DNA from: Akkermansia sp.
Lineage (GTDB): Bacteria; Verrucomicrobiota; Verrucomicrobiia; Verrucomicrobiales; Akkermansiaceae
Reading direction: 5' to 3'
DNA: 12,980 nt
NCBI GenBank assembly: GCA_020047775.1
Contig: JAIFNK010000123.1
Span: forward strand, 1-12,980
The notes under the pieces are model-generated. The model saw nothing but the letters and a program-made list of their open reading frames with translations. It was not told the origin of the DNA and made no database searches. A program made the translations under genes and the position numbers. Shown one piece after another: positions 1 through 7,469 of this stretch. Every line of letters starts with the position of its first letter. The stretch's first letter is position 1.

Positions 1-3000
1 AGAACCGCTGTTCTGCGAGGCTGCAATCGCACCGAGAAACGCGTTTGCCGAGTAAGTTTCATAGTTGACTCGGCTCCCAACAACTGAGGACGAGGCAACT
101 TCAAAGCGCAAACGCACCGCGGGGACCGACTCTGTTCCGCGAAAGCGGTTGCCGAGGTAGCCTGATACCAGCATAGAGCCGTCCTCTGCGGTGCCTGTTC
201 CGACAAAAGCATTGTTCAAAGGCGTGACGAGCGAGGCACCTGGAAGCAACGCGTAACGGCGAGGCAGCAGAGTGTAGGTTCCTGCGGCCAATCCAGCGTT
301 GCCATCCAGGGTGATCGTATCCCCAACGCGAAGCCCCGAGCTCACATAACCCGAATCTCCACCCAAAGAGTCGGCATTCGACCCGGTGTTGAACGCATTG
401 TAGGGCGCATAGGCAAGCGAAGATGCCGGAACAATCGCAAAGGATTCCGAAACCTTGGACCAGTAGGAACTGATCGTCGGAGTTTCCCCGGTGTGCCTCA
501 CCCGCGCGGACCATGTTCCACCCTCGAAGCTCACGAGATCTCCGGGTTCATACTCGACACTCTCCCCCCACGCCGCCGAAGCGGAGCCAAGAAGATCGAT
601 GCTGCCACCGTTGCCCGGCGCCCAGCGCGAGGCAAACAGATCACCGCCTCCCCGGATGTCCACCACGGCACCCGCCTCCATGTTGACGCTTTCGCCACTG
701 ATCGAAACGGACTTTTCAGGCAATCCGGATAGAGAAACGTTGACGCCCCGGGGATCGATCCAGGTTTGCCCGTCCGGGCTGATGCCGAATGGAGTGATCC
801 AACCGTTTGCGTCACTCCCGCTTACTGCGGAAACGGAGGTCACGCTGCCCCCACCAAGGAGCAAATCCTTGGTGATCGGGGCTGCGATGGTGGATCCAGT
901 GATCACATTGAAAGGTGAGTCGAGGTCACTATCGGTGGGATCGAGGTCGGTACCGTCCCAGCCGATATTGATCGTGCCTAGAGGCGCTCTAAGCACCCCG
1001 CTTTGATGAATGGTAGAAGCGTAGATCGAAAGACTGCCTCCCGCCGAAAGTGGAATTTCATTACTCCCCGAGGAATGGATTGTTACCGAACCGCTGCCCG
1101 CGACATGGTCGTAGGCAAAGATGGAGAACATTCCCAAGCTGGTGGGATAGATTTTCGATGCGTTCAGGGTGATATTCCCAGCGACACTGAGCGTTCCGTT
1201 TCCACGAATATCGCCAGCCCCAGCATTCATGGCTACCTGGCCGATATTCTGAAGCGAGAGATTCCCCACATCGATTAGAGACGCGGTGAACGCCAACTTG
1301 CCGGAACCATGCGTCGGGGCGAATGTATAGGCACCAGAGGGATCCGCAGGATTCACGGGGTCCTGCTTGAATGGCAGAACGACATCGTCCGGGTTCGCAG
1401 GCGCACGGAAGTCCTGACCGATGGAAAGATAGGCAGCGCTGATATTAACTGCGTCGTCAGCGCTTATCACCCCACCAGCGGCAAGGCGAAGCTCGCCGCT
1501 CACGTTCAAGTCGATCTTACCTTTGAAAGCCACATTACCGCCGTAAGGAACTGGAATGGCGGTCGCGAGATATTTCCCGCCGAGGCTGAGAGAGGAGAAC
1601 GAGCCCGCGCCGAAACGATCCAAGGCGAAAAATCCGGAGTTGCCATAGGGCGTCCCGTTTGAATCGGAAAGACCAATACCGACACCCAAAGGAGCGCTCG
1701 GATTCAGGATGAGGTCACCACTCTGAGTGACCACGAGATTGATGTCAGCACTGGTGCGAGCTTCTCCATCACGATAATAAGAACCCGAGGAAACCAATAG
1801 TTGCCCTCCCACGGCGGTTGCACCACCGGCACCACCAAACAAGGTGGCGTCGGAAACCAGCATCTGGGATCCGCTGAGATCAATAGTTCCACCGTCACTG
1901 TCCAGCCGGGTCGCAACAGCCCCCCGAGTATTGCAAGGTGGAATGTTGATTCCACAGAGTAAAAAGAGAGGCTTGTTTCCGTTCCCCGCCAATACCGAAG
2001 GACTCAGGTCAAGAACGCCGGAGGAACCCGAAACATCCAACACCCCGCCATTCTCAGCAATGATGTTGCCTGAAATCGAAATGGTGCCTCCATCAAGAAC
2101 GGAACCGACACGCCTGCCGTAAACGTCCGGTTTCAGCACGGTCACGCCGACTGCCGAGAGGAGCGTGGAACTGCCAAGGTGTACGGTCGGGAGCGCATTG
2201 GTGACGGAAAGCCTTTGCGATGTCGTCAACGGGAAGGACCCGGCGCCGGCGATCGAGATCTTGCCGCCGGGTGTCGTGACGGAACCCAGCAGGGTGATCG
2301 TCCCGGCCTTGAAGGAGACACTGGCTCCCGGCTCGGTGACGATGGACGCGCTTTCACTCATCACGATGTCGCCCCGGACCTCCAGGTTATCCAAGGTATA
2401 CGGATCGTCGGAACCCAGAGCGGTGAAACTCAAACTCACCGGCGAGCGAAGCCCGTCCGGCTTTACAAACGGCCTGAGACTATAGGCGCCGCCAAGTGCC
2501 GGATCATTCCGGGCGATGTAGCTCTCGGCCACGGGACGGAGGTTCGCATTCGCCGCGATGGAAACCGCGGGGATGTAGGACTCGAATTGCCCCGCTGCCG
2601 GTGTGGCGGTGGATGCCGCCCCCACTCCGGTGAGAGCGTATTTGGTGAAGCCTCCGGTGCGGAAAAAGTCTTCGGACAGTTGAAGCGCATCCGGATTACT
2701 ACCGCCCCCCACCTCGATGAGGCTGGCTTGGATATTCAACGTTCCGCCGGTCGAGCCGGAATAGCCACGCAAGGTGGATCCCAGCGTGATCGTTCCGCCG
2801 ATCAACCCCGCGAAGCCGGGATCGGTCCCGGTGGTGAGCGAAATCGTTCCCGCCTTGCCGTAGGTTTTCGAACCCCTATCCGAAATATAGACACCACCGG
2901 ACACATCGATCACCGACCCCTGCGCGAGTGAGGCATTGTAAGACGTGACCGTAATTTCCCCGCCGGAAGTGCTGATTGCCTCCGCCGTGGCCGACGGGCT

Positions 3001-5838
3001 TTCCCGGGTGTCATCCGCGATCAATCCCGCCGTCGAGAGAATGGCACCGCCACCCAACACAAACATACCCCGATCCGCCGCGGGCGACGGAAAAGGTGCC
3101 GAGCCCCCTGGATTCAGGATGGGATACTCCGAAGCGAAAGCGGGAGAAATGTTATAGGTTTTGAAGCCCAGGGTGCCCCCCGGAGCGATGACGGACCCGA
3201 ACACGGATAGATTCGCCGCCGCGAGCGTCACGGATCCTCCGGGTGCCGCCGACAAGACCACATTCTCCGGAACGATGATCGAGCCGTCCGGGTTGTTGAC
3301 TTCGAGCGAACCGAACCCCTCTTCATCCAGCAAATCGGCGGACAGGACCACGGTGGCCTGTCGATCTGCCGGCAGGGCAGCTGGCAAGTCATTGACCAGG
3401 GAGAACTCGGGAACGCTCTGAGTGCTGACATCCTCGGCGAATTCAATCTGTGGTGGTGTTGGAGAATGCTTGAAATAACTGATCGTCGTGGTTCCTGGAA
3501 TCGCGAACGCCTGGTCCGCCTCGAAGGTGATTCTCAGGCTGCTGGCCACCGCGCGAACGGACCGCTGCCGGTCTCCCTCCACGGTGAGCCCGCGTAATAC
3601 ACCGTCGATCGCCATGCTCGGTGCGATCAAGGACAAGGTGCCACCGTCCGCGCCTTCGTTGTAAGATCTCTGGTTGATGCCCCTCGTCAAAGGGTTGCGG
3701 TAGGTTTCCGTAACCCCCCACTTTTCACTGGTGAAAACCGATCTTCCGCTATAAACACCATCATATACCCGGTCCGGAGTGGCGTTCCGGACGGCGACCT
3801 TCCTGCCATCCATCAACAGGGAGGATGTGCTCACCAAGCCGCCTTCATGGGTGAAAAATCCACCCGAAACATCAAGGACCGACCCTTGGCGCAGAACAAT
3901 CGAGCCCCCGGCCTGGAGACTGATATTTCCTCCCGCCACAGTGAGTTGGCCGACGTTGCGTTCGATGATGCCCGCGAGCCCGGTGACATCGCCGAGCGGC
4001 GTGCCCACCCAGAATCTCCCGTTGTAGGCACCCGACTGACGGATATCCACGGTGAGTGGCTCACCACGGAGGTTGGATGAGCGTTGCAATGGAGAGTCCG
4101 CCAGCTCGGCACCGCGAAGCTCGACTTCCAAAATGCTTTGCGAGAGAGGTACGAAAACATCGACGCTTCCAGCAACGTTGATCGTGGCACCTTCATCGAC
4201 ATAAATCTGGCCGCCATCAAACAGGAACCGCTGCTCCGCCCCGGAATAATAATTCGTGATTCCAGCCTCTGCGCTGCCGCTTGCATCGAAAATCGTCCGG
4301 TTGCCATCGCCATCCTTGTAGGGCCAGACACCCGCACGGATGGAGACTTCCGCGTTCGGGGCGAGGAGGATGGACCCCTTGCCCAAATGAACCGCCAGTC
4401 CTTCGATGTTCACTTGGGACCGCTCGGGCAGCGAGGTTCCCGGGACCGCTTTGGTACTGGCATAGTCGGGAAGGATGCGGGTGACGCTTCCGCCGCCCAA
4501 CGTCACCAGACCAGTGTATTGGTTGAAAAACATCGGTCCTCCGGCACCTTGCTCCGTCGAGCTGTCGAAATTCGGATTCGAGACGGCTCCATAACTTGCC
4601 TTCAAGTCGATGCGCCCGTTGAGACTGACCGAAGTACTGCTCTCGATAAACCCAAGCTGATAGATACTGCGTCCGGTGACCGACGCGCTGCCTGTTAGGG
4701 TTTCGATGATCCCCGTGTTGGCCACGGTTCCGGCGTAATCACCGACCGCACCGACCCATACGTCGAGGCCTCGCAGGCTTGGATCATTTCCGTCGTGGGC
4801 AGCCATCGCCACCTGCAATCCGGCGGCGAGAACGGTCTGGCCGGATTCCGTTGAAATCGTCCCCGCGTTGACAACATTCGGGCCGACGAGCGTGATCCTG
4901 CCCCCGTTGCCGCCGGCGCTGGCCGGACTGGTGAGAGTTGCGCCGGCTTGCACGATGACATCCCCGTACCGGCCGGAAGCCGGCGGAGGTTCCGGAATGA
5001 AATTCGGCGTACCATCCGCACCGCCGGGAACATCGAGTCCGGAGAAAAGGAACTGCGCGTCACGGTTGTTCAGCAATCCCTGTGAGACGAGATTCGTATT
5101 GATCGGCAGTGACGAGACAGTGAGTCCGCGGGCGTTGACCTGGCTGCTGCCACCGAAGATGACGCCGTTGCGGTTCATCAGATAGACCTGGCCGTCAGCA
5201 TGGATCCTGCCGAGGATCTGGGTGGGGTTGCCGGAGGGGTCGGTGACTTGGTTGAACGCGATCCATTGACCGACGTTCGCGCCGCCGGCGGACTGGTCGA
5301 AGGTGAGGGTGGTGTTTTTACCCACGTTGAGCGTCTGCCAGTTGAGCAGGGCTTGCTGGGCGGTCTGGCGGATCGTGACGTTGACGTTCCCACCGTAAAC
5401 GGTTTCCACCGGCTGGCTGGCACCGGACCAACGGGCGGGGTTGGTGGCGGCGTCGGCCGCAGGGTTGAGACCGCCGGGGCGGAGACCGTCAGGAACGACC
5501 GGAAGGTTGGCGCCCAGGCTGTTAGGGCCATTCTGGGCGGCTGCGCGGGCGGCGGCCTGCATGGCCCTCATGGCGTCCAGCGTCTGGCCGGTGCGGCGCA
5601 GGACGTCCTGGGAGTTCGCGCGCGCGGCGTCCGTGGCGGCGCGGGTGAGGGCAGCCCCATTGGTGGCGGCAGCGGCGGGCGCGGATCCACCGGCGGACGC
5701 ATTGGGACGGAGGATGTCGCGAGCGTCCGAATTCAGCCCTGTTAAAAACACCGCCAAACCGGCGAAGACCGGCGCGCCGTAACACAACGGCGTGCCAAAA
5801 AGTGGAGTACTGCGGAAACGGAATCGTTTGGGCTTCAT
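1..5838 (-). CDS. giant filamentous-haemagglutinin-family protein (TpsA), 5' part, runs off the window
   Basis: Likely secreted surface adhesin or fibre, the substrate partner of a two-partner secretion system. ATG at 5838-5836; the frame stays open for 1946 codons to base 1, so the C-terminus is missing. Residues 1-39 form a signal peptide with a basic n-region (KPKRFRFR), a long hydrophobic core and possible cleavage at NSDA-RD. Residues 64-104 are an Ala-rich helical stretch. Residues ~143-300 are the TPS/haemagglutination-activity domain: NWQTLNVGKNTTLTF, GRIHADGQVYLMNRNGVIFG. The rest is Gly/Ser/Thr-rich beta-helix with recurring I/L-D-V-S-G motifs (GSVLDVSGG 652-660, GSVIDVSGG 974-982, LDVSG 1267-1271). 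Residues 1707-1739 and GLAAGTYTLLPRRYALLPG (1849-1867) match large FHA-family proteins that usually end in a DUF3739 region; that end is not seen here. It follows ppiC by 37 bp. Family call firm; ligand unknown. Confidence 0.93.
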   Translation of the reverse strand, partial: MKPKRFRFRSTPLFGTPLCYGAPVFAGLAVFLTGLNSDARDILRPNASAGGSAPAAAATNGAALTRAATDAARANSQDVLRRTGQTLDAMRAMQAAARAAAQNGPNSLGANLPVVPDGLRPGGLNPAADAATNPARWSGASQPVETVYGGNVNVTIRQTAQQALLNWQTLNVGKNTTLTFDQSAGGANVGQWIAFNQVTDPSGNPTQILGRIHADGQVYLMNRNGVIFGGSSQVNARGLTVSSLPINTNLVSQGLLNNRDAQFLFSGLDVPGGADGTPNFIPEPPPASGRYGDVIVQAGATLTSPASAGGNGGRITLVGPNVVNAGTISTESGQTVLAAGLQVAMAAHDGNDPSLRGLDVWVGAVGDYAGTVANTGIIETLTGSASVTGRSIYQLGFIESSTSVSLNGRIDLKASYGAVSNPNFDSSTEQGAGGPMFFNQYTGLVTLGGGSVTRILPDYASTKAVPGTSLPERSQVNIEGLAVHLGKGSILLAPNAEVSIRAGVWPYKDGDGNRTIFDASGSAEAGITNYYSGAEQRFLFDGGQIYVDEGATINVAGSVDVFVPLSQSILEVELRGAELADSPLQRSSNLRGEPLTVDIRQSGAYNGRFWVGTPLGDVTGLAGIIERNVGQLTVAGGNISLQAGGSIVLRQGSVLDVSGGFFTHEGGLVSTSSLLMDGRKVAVRNATPDRVYDGVYSGRSVFTSEKWGVTETYRNPLTRGINQRSYNEGADGGTLSLIAPSMAIDGVLRGLTVEGDRQRSVRAVASSLRITFEADQAFAIPGTTTISYFKHSPTPPQIEFAEDVSTQSVPEFSLVNDLPAALPADRQATVVLSADLLDEEGFGSLEVNNPDGSIIVPENVVLSAAPGGSVTLAAANLSVFGSVIAPGGTLGFKTYNISPAFASEYPILNPGGSAPFPSPAADRGMFVLGGGAILSTAGLIADDTRESPSATAEAISTSGGEITVTSYNASLAQGSVIDVSGGVYISDRGSKTYGKAGTISLTTGTDPGFAGLIGGTITLGSTLRGYSGSTGGTLNIQASLIEVGGGSNPDALQLSEDFFRTGGFTKYALTGVGAASTATPAAGQFESYIPAVSIAANANLRPVAESYIARNDPALGGAYSLRPFVKPDGLRSPVSLSFTALGSDDPYTLDNLEVRGDIVMSESASIVTEPGASVSFKAGTITLLGSVTTPGGKISIAGAGSFPLTTSQRLSVTNALPTVHLGSSTLLSAVGVTVLKPDVYGRRVGSVLDGGTISISGNIIAENGGVLDVSGSSGVLDLSPSVLAGNGNKPLFLLCGINIPPCNTRGAVATRLDSDGGTIDLSGSQMLVSDATLFGGAGGATAVGGQLLVSSGSYYRDGEARTSADINLVVTQSGDLILNPSAPLGVGIGLSDSNGTPYGNSGFFALDRFGAGSFSSLSLGGKYLATAIPVPYGGNVAFKGKIDLNVSGELRLAAGGVISADDAVNISAAYLSIGQDFRAPANPDDVVLPFKQDPVNPADPSGAYTFAPTHGSGKLAFTASLIDVGNLSLQNIGQVAMNAGAGDIRGNGTLSVAGNITLNASKIYPTSLGMFSIFAYDHVAGSGSVTIHSSGSNEIPLSAGGSLSIYASTIHQSGVLRAPLGTINIGWDGTDLDPTDSDLDSPFNVITGSTIAAPITKDLLLGGGSVTSVSAVSGSDANGWITPFGISPDGQTWIDPRGVNVSLSGLPEKSVSISGESVNMEAGAVVDIRGGGDLFASRWAPGNGGSIDLLGSASAAWGESVEYEPGDLVSFEGGTWSARVRHTGETPTISSYWSKVSESFAIVPASSLAYAPYNAFNTGSNADSLGGDSGYVSSGLRVGDTITLDGNAGLAAGTYTLLPRRYALLPGASLVTPLNNAFVGTGTAEDGSMLVSGYLGNRFRGTESVPAVRLRFEVASSSVVGSRVNYETYSANAFLGAIAASQNSGS
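451..570 (-). other. CBM5/12-like carbohydrate-binding module inserted in TpsA (residues ~1757-1796)
   Basis: About 40 residues fit the small carbohydrate-binding pattern of chitinases (ChtBD3, CBM5/12) and phage tail proteins: A-W-x4-Y-x-PGD-x-V-x-F-x-GG-x-W-x-A, then an HTGETP segment and a closing YWSKV. Aromatic positions are W1757, Y1763, F1771, W1776, Y1792 and W1793. It lies between two segments typical of the FHA family (GGGDLFASRWAPGNGGS before, YAPYNAF after), which are normally joined by a short linker, so it looks like a domain insertion into the beta-helix. Ligand binding is inferred from the pattern alone. Confidence 0.6.
4939..5412 (-). other. TPS secretion domain of the TpsA protein (residues ~143-300)
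   Basis: This segment encodes the N-terminal domain that the TpsB pore recognises in two-partner secretion. Visible hallmarks are the NWQTLNVG strand, a WIAFNQV strand, the ILGRIHADGQVYLMN segment and the NxNG turn followed by IFGG. The usual NPNG turn reads NRNG here (residues 222-225); related large FHA-family proteins often have another residue in place of the proline. The domain end is approximate. Confidence 0.88.
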
Positions 5839-5875
5839 GAGACGAATGCGGTGTGGGATTTGCAAGCTGCCAGAC

Positions 5876-6718
5876 TCAGGGCTTGGCGACAGCCTTCGTA
5901 AGTTCGATTTCGTTGATTGCAAGCGGATGCTCTTTGACCAATCCGGCGAGGTACTCCTGACGCTTGATGCGGGAACGTTCCGCCCTAAGCCGGGTGACGA
6001 AACTGTCACGAATCTCCCCGAGCGCGGGAGTGCGGGATTCGCGGAGCTCGAGCAGTTTGAGGATGTGCCAGCCGTCCTGGAGCCTGACCGGCCCGGTGAC
6101 GGAACCCGGCGTTAGACCGGGTAGCTTGGCGCGCATCTCCGGCTGGATCTGTTCTTCGCCGAGCCAGCCGATTTCACCGCCCCGGGCGGCGCTGGCGGCC
6201 TCCTCGCTGTTGGCGCGGGCGATCGCGGCGAAGTCGGCGTTTTTGGCCTTGAGCAGCTTTTGCACGTTTTCGAGCTTCGCCTCGTCCTTGGCGATGTAGA
6301 TCTGGGCGAGCTGATAGCTGCGGGGAATGACAAGCTTGGACTTGGAAGCCTCGTAGGCTTCAGTTAGCTCGGCCTCGGTGGGGTAGCCGGGCTCCGGCTG
6401 GGAGGCGTTCTGGAGATAACTCTCGGTGAGCGCGGCCTCGCGGGCACGGACGAGCTTGGCAATGACGGCGGGATCCTGATCCCATTTCTTGTCGAGGGCC
6501 TGCTTGAGGACGAGTCGCTGGACGAGCAGCGCGCGGACGAATTGACCGAGGGCGGCAGAGTCCCGGGTGAGGGCTGCCTGCTGGTCGGCTTCGAGACCGG
6601 CGACGATCTCGCGGATCTCACTGCCGGTGATCCCGATGTCCCCGGCCTTGCCGAGCACGGGAGCGGTGTCGGCGTGTGCGAGAGTGGTTGCGAGAAGGAG
6701 GTGCGCTAGGCGTTTCAT
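5876..6718 (-). CDS. exported PpiC/SurA-type peptidyl-prolyl isomerase or chaperone
   Basis: A 280-residue periplasmic parvulin. ATG at 6718-6716; the signal peptide is short (residues 1-16, ending LAHA before DTAP). Residues 20-130 form a helical chaperone-like part. Residues ~135-226 form the parvulin domain, with ADFAAIARANSEE (161-173), GGEIGWLGEE (180-189) and the closing GWHILKL (216-222). H218 of the GWHI motif is kept, but the first histidine of the fold (normally in an A-R/S-H-I strand) is Q139 in LAQIYI, so catalysis may be weak and chaperoning the main role. It sits 37 bp before tpsA. By analogy with Par27 of Bordetella pertussis, a PpiC protein that binds FHA, it probably keeps TpsA unfolded on its way to TpsB. 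The family is clear; the client is inferred. Confidence 0.92.
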   Translation of the reverse strand: MKRLAHLLLATTLAHADTAPVLGKAGDIGITGSEIREIVAGLEADQQAALTRDSAALGQFVRALLVQRLVLKQALDKKWDQDPAVIAKLVRAREAALTESYLQNASQPEPGYPTEAELTEAYEASKSKLVIPRSYQLAQIYIAKDEAKLENVQKLLKAKNADFAAIARANSEEAASAARGGEIGWLGEEQIQPEMRAKLPGLTPGSVTGPVRLQDGWHILKLLELRESRTPALGEIRDSFVTRLRAERSRIKRQEYLAGLVKEHPLAINEIELTKAVAKP

Positions 6719-6724
6719 GACTGG

Positions 6725-6735
6725 TGGGAGAAATA
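6725..6735 (-). promoter_or_regulatory. pyrimidine-rich leader before ppiC, identical to that of exbB
   Basis: TATTTCTCCCA lies 6 bases before the ppiC ATG and matches the exbB leader base for base. No Shine-Dalgarno sequence lies in the usual window; a GGAGG on the mRNA strand (6761-6757) is about 40 bases away, too far to serve this start. Confidence 0.4.
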
Positions 6736-6770
6736 GGTCTTATAAAGCCTATGGAACCTCCAGGACCTAT
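6726..6770 (-). repeat. degenerate 9-nt tandem array with competing hairpins in the gap before ppiC
   Basis: The 48-bp gap before ppiC, plus the stop of the gene before it, can be divided on the minus strand into five 9-mers: ATAGGTCCT, GGAGGTTCC, ATAGGCTTT, ATAAGACCT, ATTTCTCCC. The first, third and fourth agree well; the second and fifth are weak. Within it, 6733-6739 and 6764-6770 form a perfect 7-bp inverted repeat (ATAGGTC/GACCTAT). The same 6733-6737 bases can instead pair with 6748-6752 in a shorter hairpin (one bulge, three-base loop). CCTATGG occurs twice on the plus strand, at 6748 and 6766. There is no U run, so it is not a standard terminator. Confidence 0.45.
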
Positions 6771-7462
6771 GGTTTGGCCGCGGGCGCCTGAATCCTTTGA
6801 TCCAGGATCTTGTCCTTGTAGCCTTGCACTTGATTCTCGATTTTCACACGGGTGGTGCCGATGAAGGGCTCGCGGGCGCCGAGGGCTTTGCCGAGGGCAT
6901 AACTTTCGTAGCGGTCGAGGATCTCCGTGGCGGTATTGAACAAGGAGATGTTCTTGGCTTGCAGGTCGGCGATGGTGCGTTTGTTGACGAGCACCTCGGC
7001 GGCGAGCTTGGCGCGCTCGTCCTCCTTGGTGTTGGCGACACCGGCTGCTTTCTGATAGCCGGCCTTCCACTCCTCGCGGTTCGCGGCGAGATCGGCGAGG
7101 CGCTTTTCGCGCTCGGCGACCTTGTTGTTGAGCTTTGCGATGGTTTCTTCGGAGGCGGTCTTGTCGGCAGCGCTCTGTTTGACGAGGGCGTCGTGGCGTT
7201 TTTCGAGGGTGGTGATTTTTTCGGCGAGCTCCTTGGATTTCTGGTCGGCGATGGACTGGGCGGCCTGCGCGTTGGCGGCATCCGTCTGGGAGGTGCGCAA
7301 CTGGAGCATCACGCTGCGGAGTTGCTCGCGGAGCTTCACGGTGGGATCCACTTCCTCGGCGGCTTGGAGAGGCAGGGTGACTAATAGAAGAAGGAGCGGG
7401 ACGCTCCGGCAACGGTCTGAGGCGAGACGCCCCAGCCACTGGGTGAATGATGAGGATTTCAT
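6767..7462 (-). CDS. exported coiled-coil protein of unknown function
   Basis: Not recognised as a named protein. 231 residues from the ATG at 7462-7460. I chose this start because it lies 7 bp after the porin stop and is followed directly by a signal peptide (hydrophobic core VPLLLLLVTLPL, residues 21-32, likely cut after LQA). An alternative start at 7534 would overlap the porin by 65 bases and put 24 odd residues before it. Residues ~42-175 are Ala/Glu/Lys/Leu-rich with heptad spacing and predicted coiled coil. Residues 171-222 are different and look like a conserved module: NISLFNTATEILDRYE, then EPFIGTTRVKIENQVQGYKD. There is no lipobox and no C-terminal membrane segment, so a soluble periplasmic protein is likely. 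Its place between porin and ppiC suggests a scaffold or accessory chaperone of the system, which is inference. Confidence 0.8.
   Translation of the reverse strand: MKSSSFTQWLGRLASDRCRSVPLLLLLVTLPLQAAEEVDPTVKLREQLRSVMLQLRTSQTDAANAQAAQSIADQKSKELAEKITTLEKRHDALVKQSAADKTASEETIAKLNNKVAEREKRLADLAANREEWKAGYQKAAGVANTKEDERAKLAAEVLVNKRTIADLQAKNISLFNTATEILDRYESYALGKALGAREPFIGTTRVKIENQVQGYKDKILDQRIQAPAAKP
7393..7431. repeat. pair of small palindromes inside the signal-peptide codons
   Basis: Two short hairpins lie 13 bases apart: GGAGCGGGACGCTCC (7393-7407, 6-bp stem, 3-base loop) and GGCGAGACGCC (7421-7431, 4-bp stem, 3-base loop). They encode residues ~11-23 of the coiled-coil protein, an unusually Arg/Ser-rich n-region. 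They resemble dispersed GGCGAGACGCC-type repeats that I associate with Verrucomicrobiota and Planctomycetota genomes. Whether copies exist elsewhere in this genome cannot be seen here. Confidence 0.4.
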
Positions 7463-7469
7463 GGAGTGA

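Noticed and set aside
2179..2931. 250-codon plus-strand frame and several shorter ones over bases 491-5745
   Set aside because: All are antisense to the continuous tpsA frame, which I translated codon by codon without a stop and which matches the FHA family throughout.
6741..6746. TATAAG as a -10 box of an internal promoter for ppiC-tpsA
   Set aside because: No acceptable -35 element lies 16-18 bp upstream, and the bases are explained by the 9-nt array.
6733..6752. Rho-independent terminator before ppiC
   Set aside because: The hairpin is AT-rich with a bulge and has no U run after it; ppiC and tpsA need to be transcribed from the same operon.
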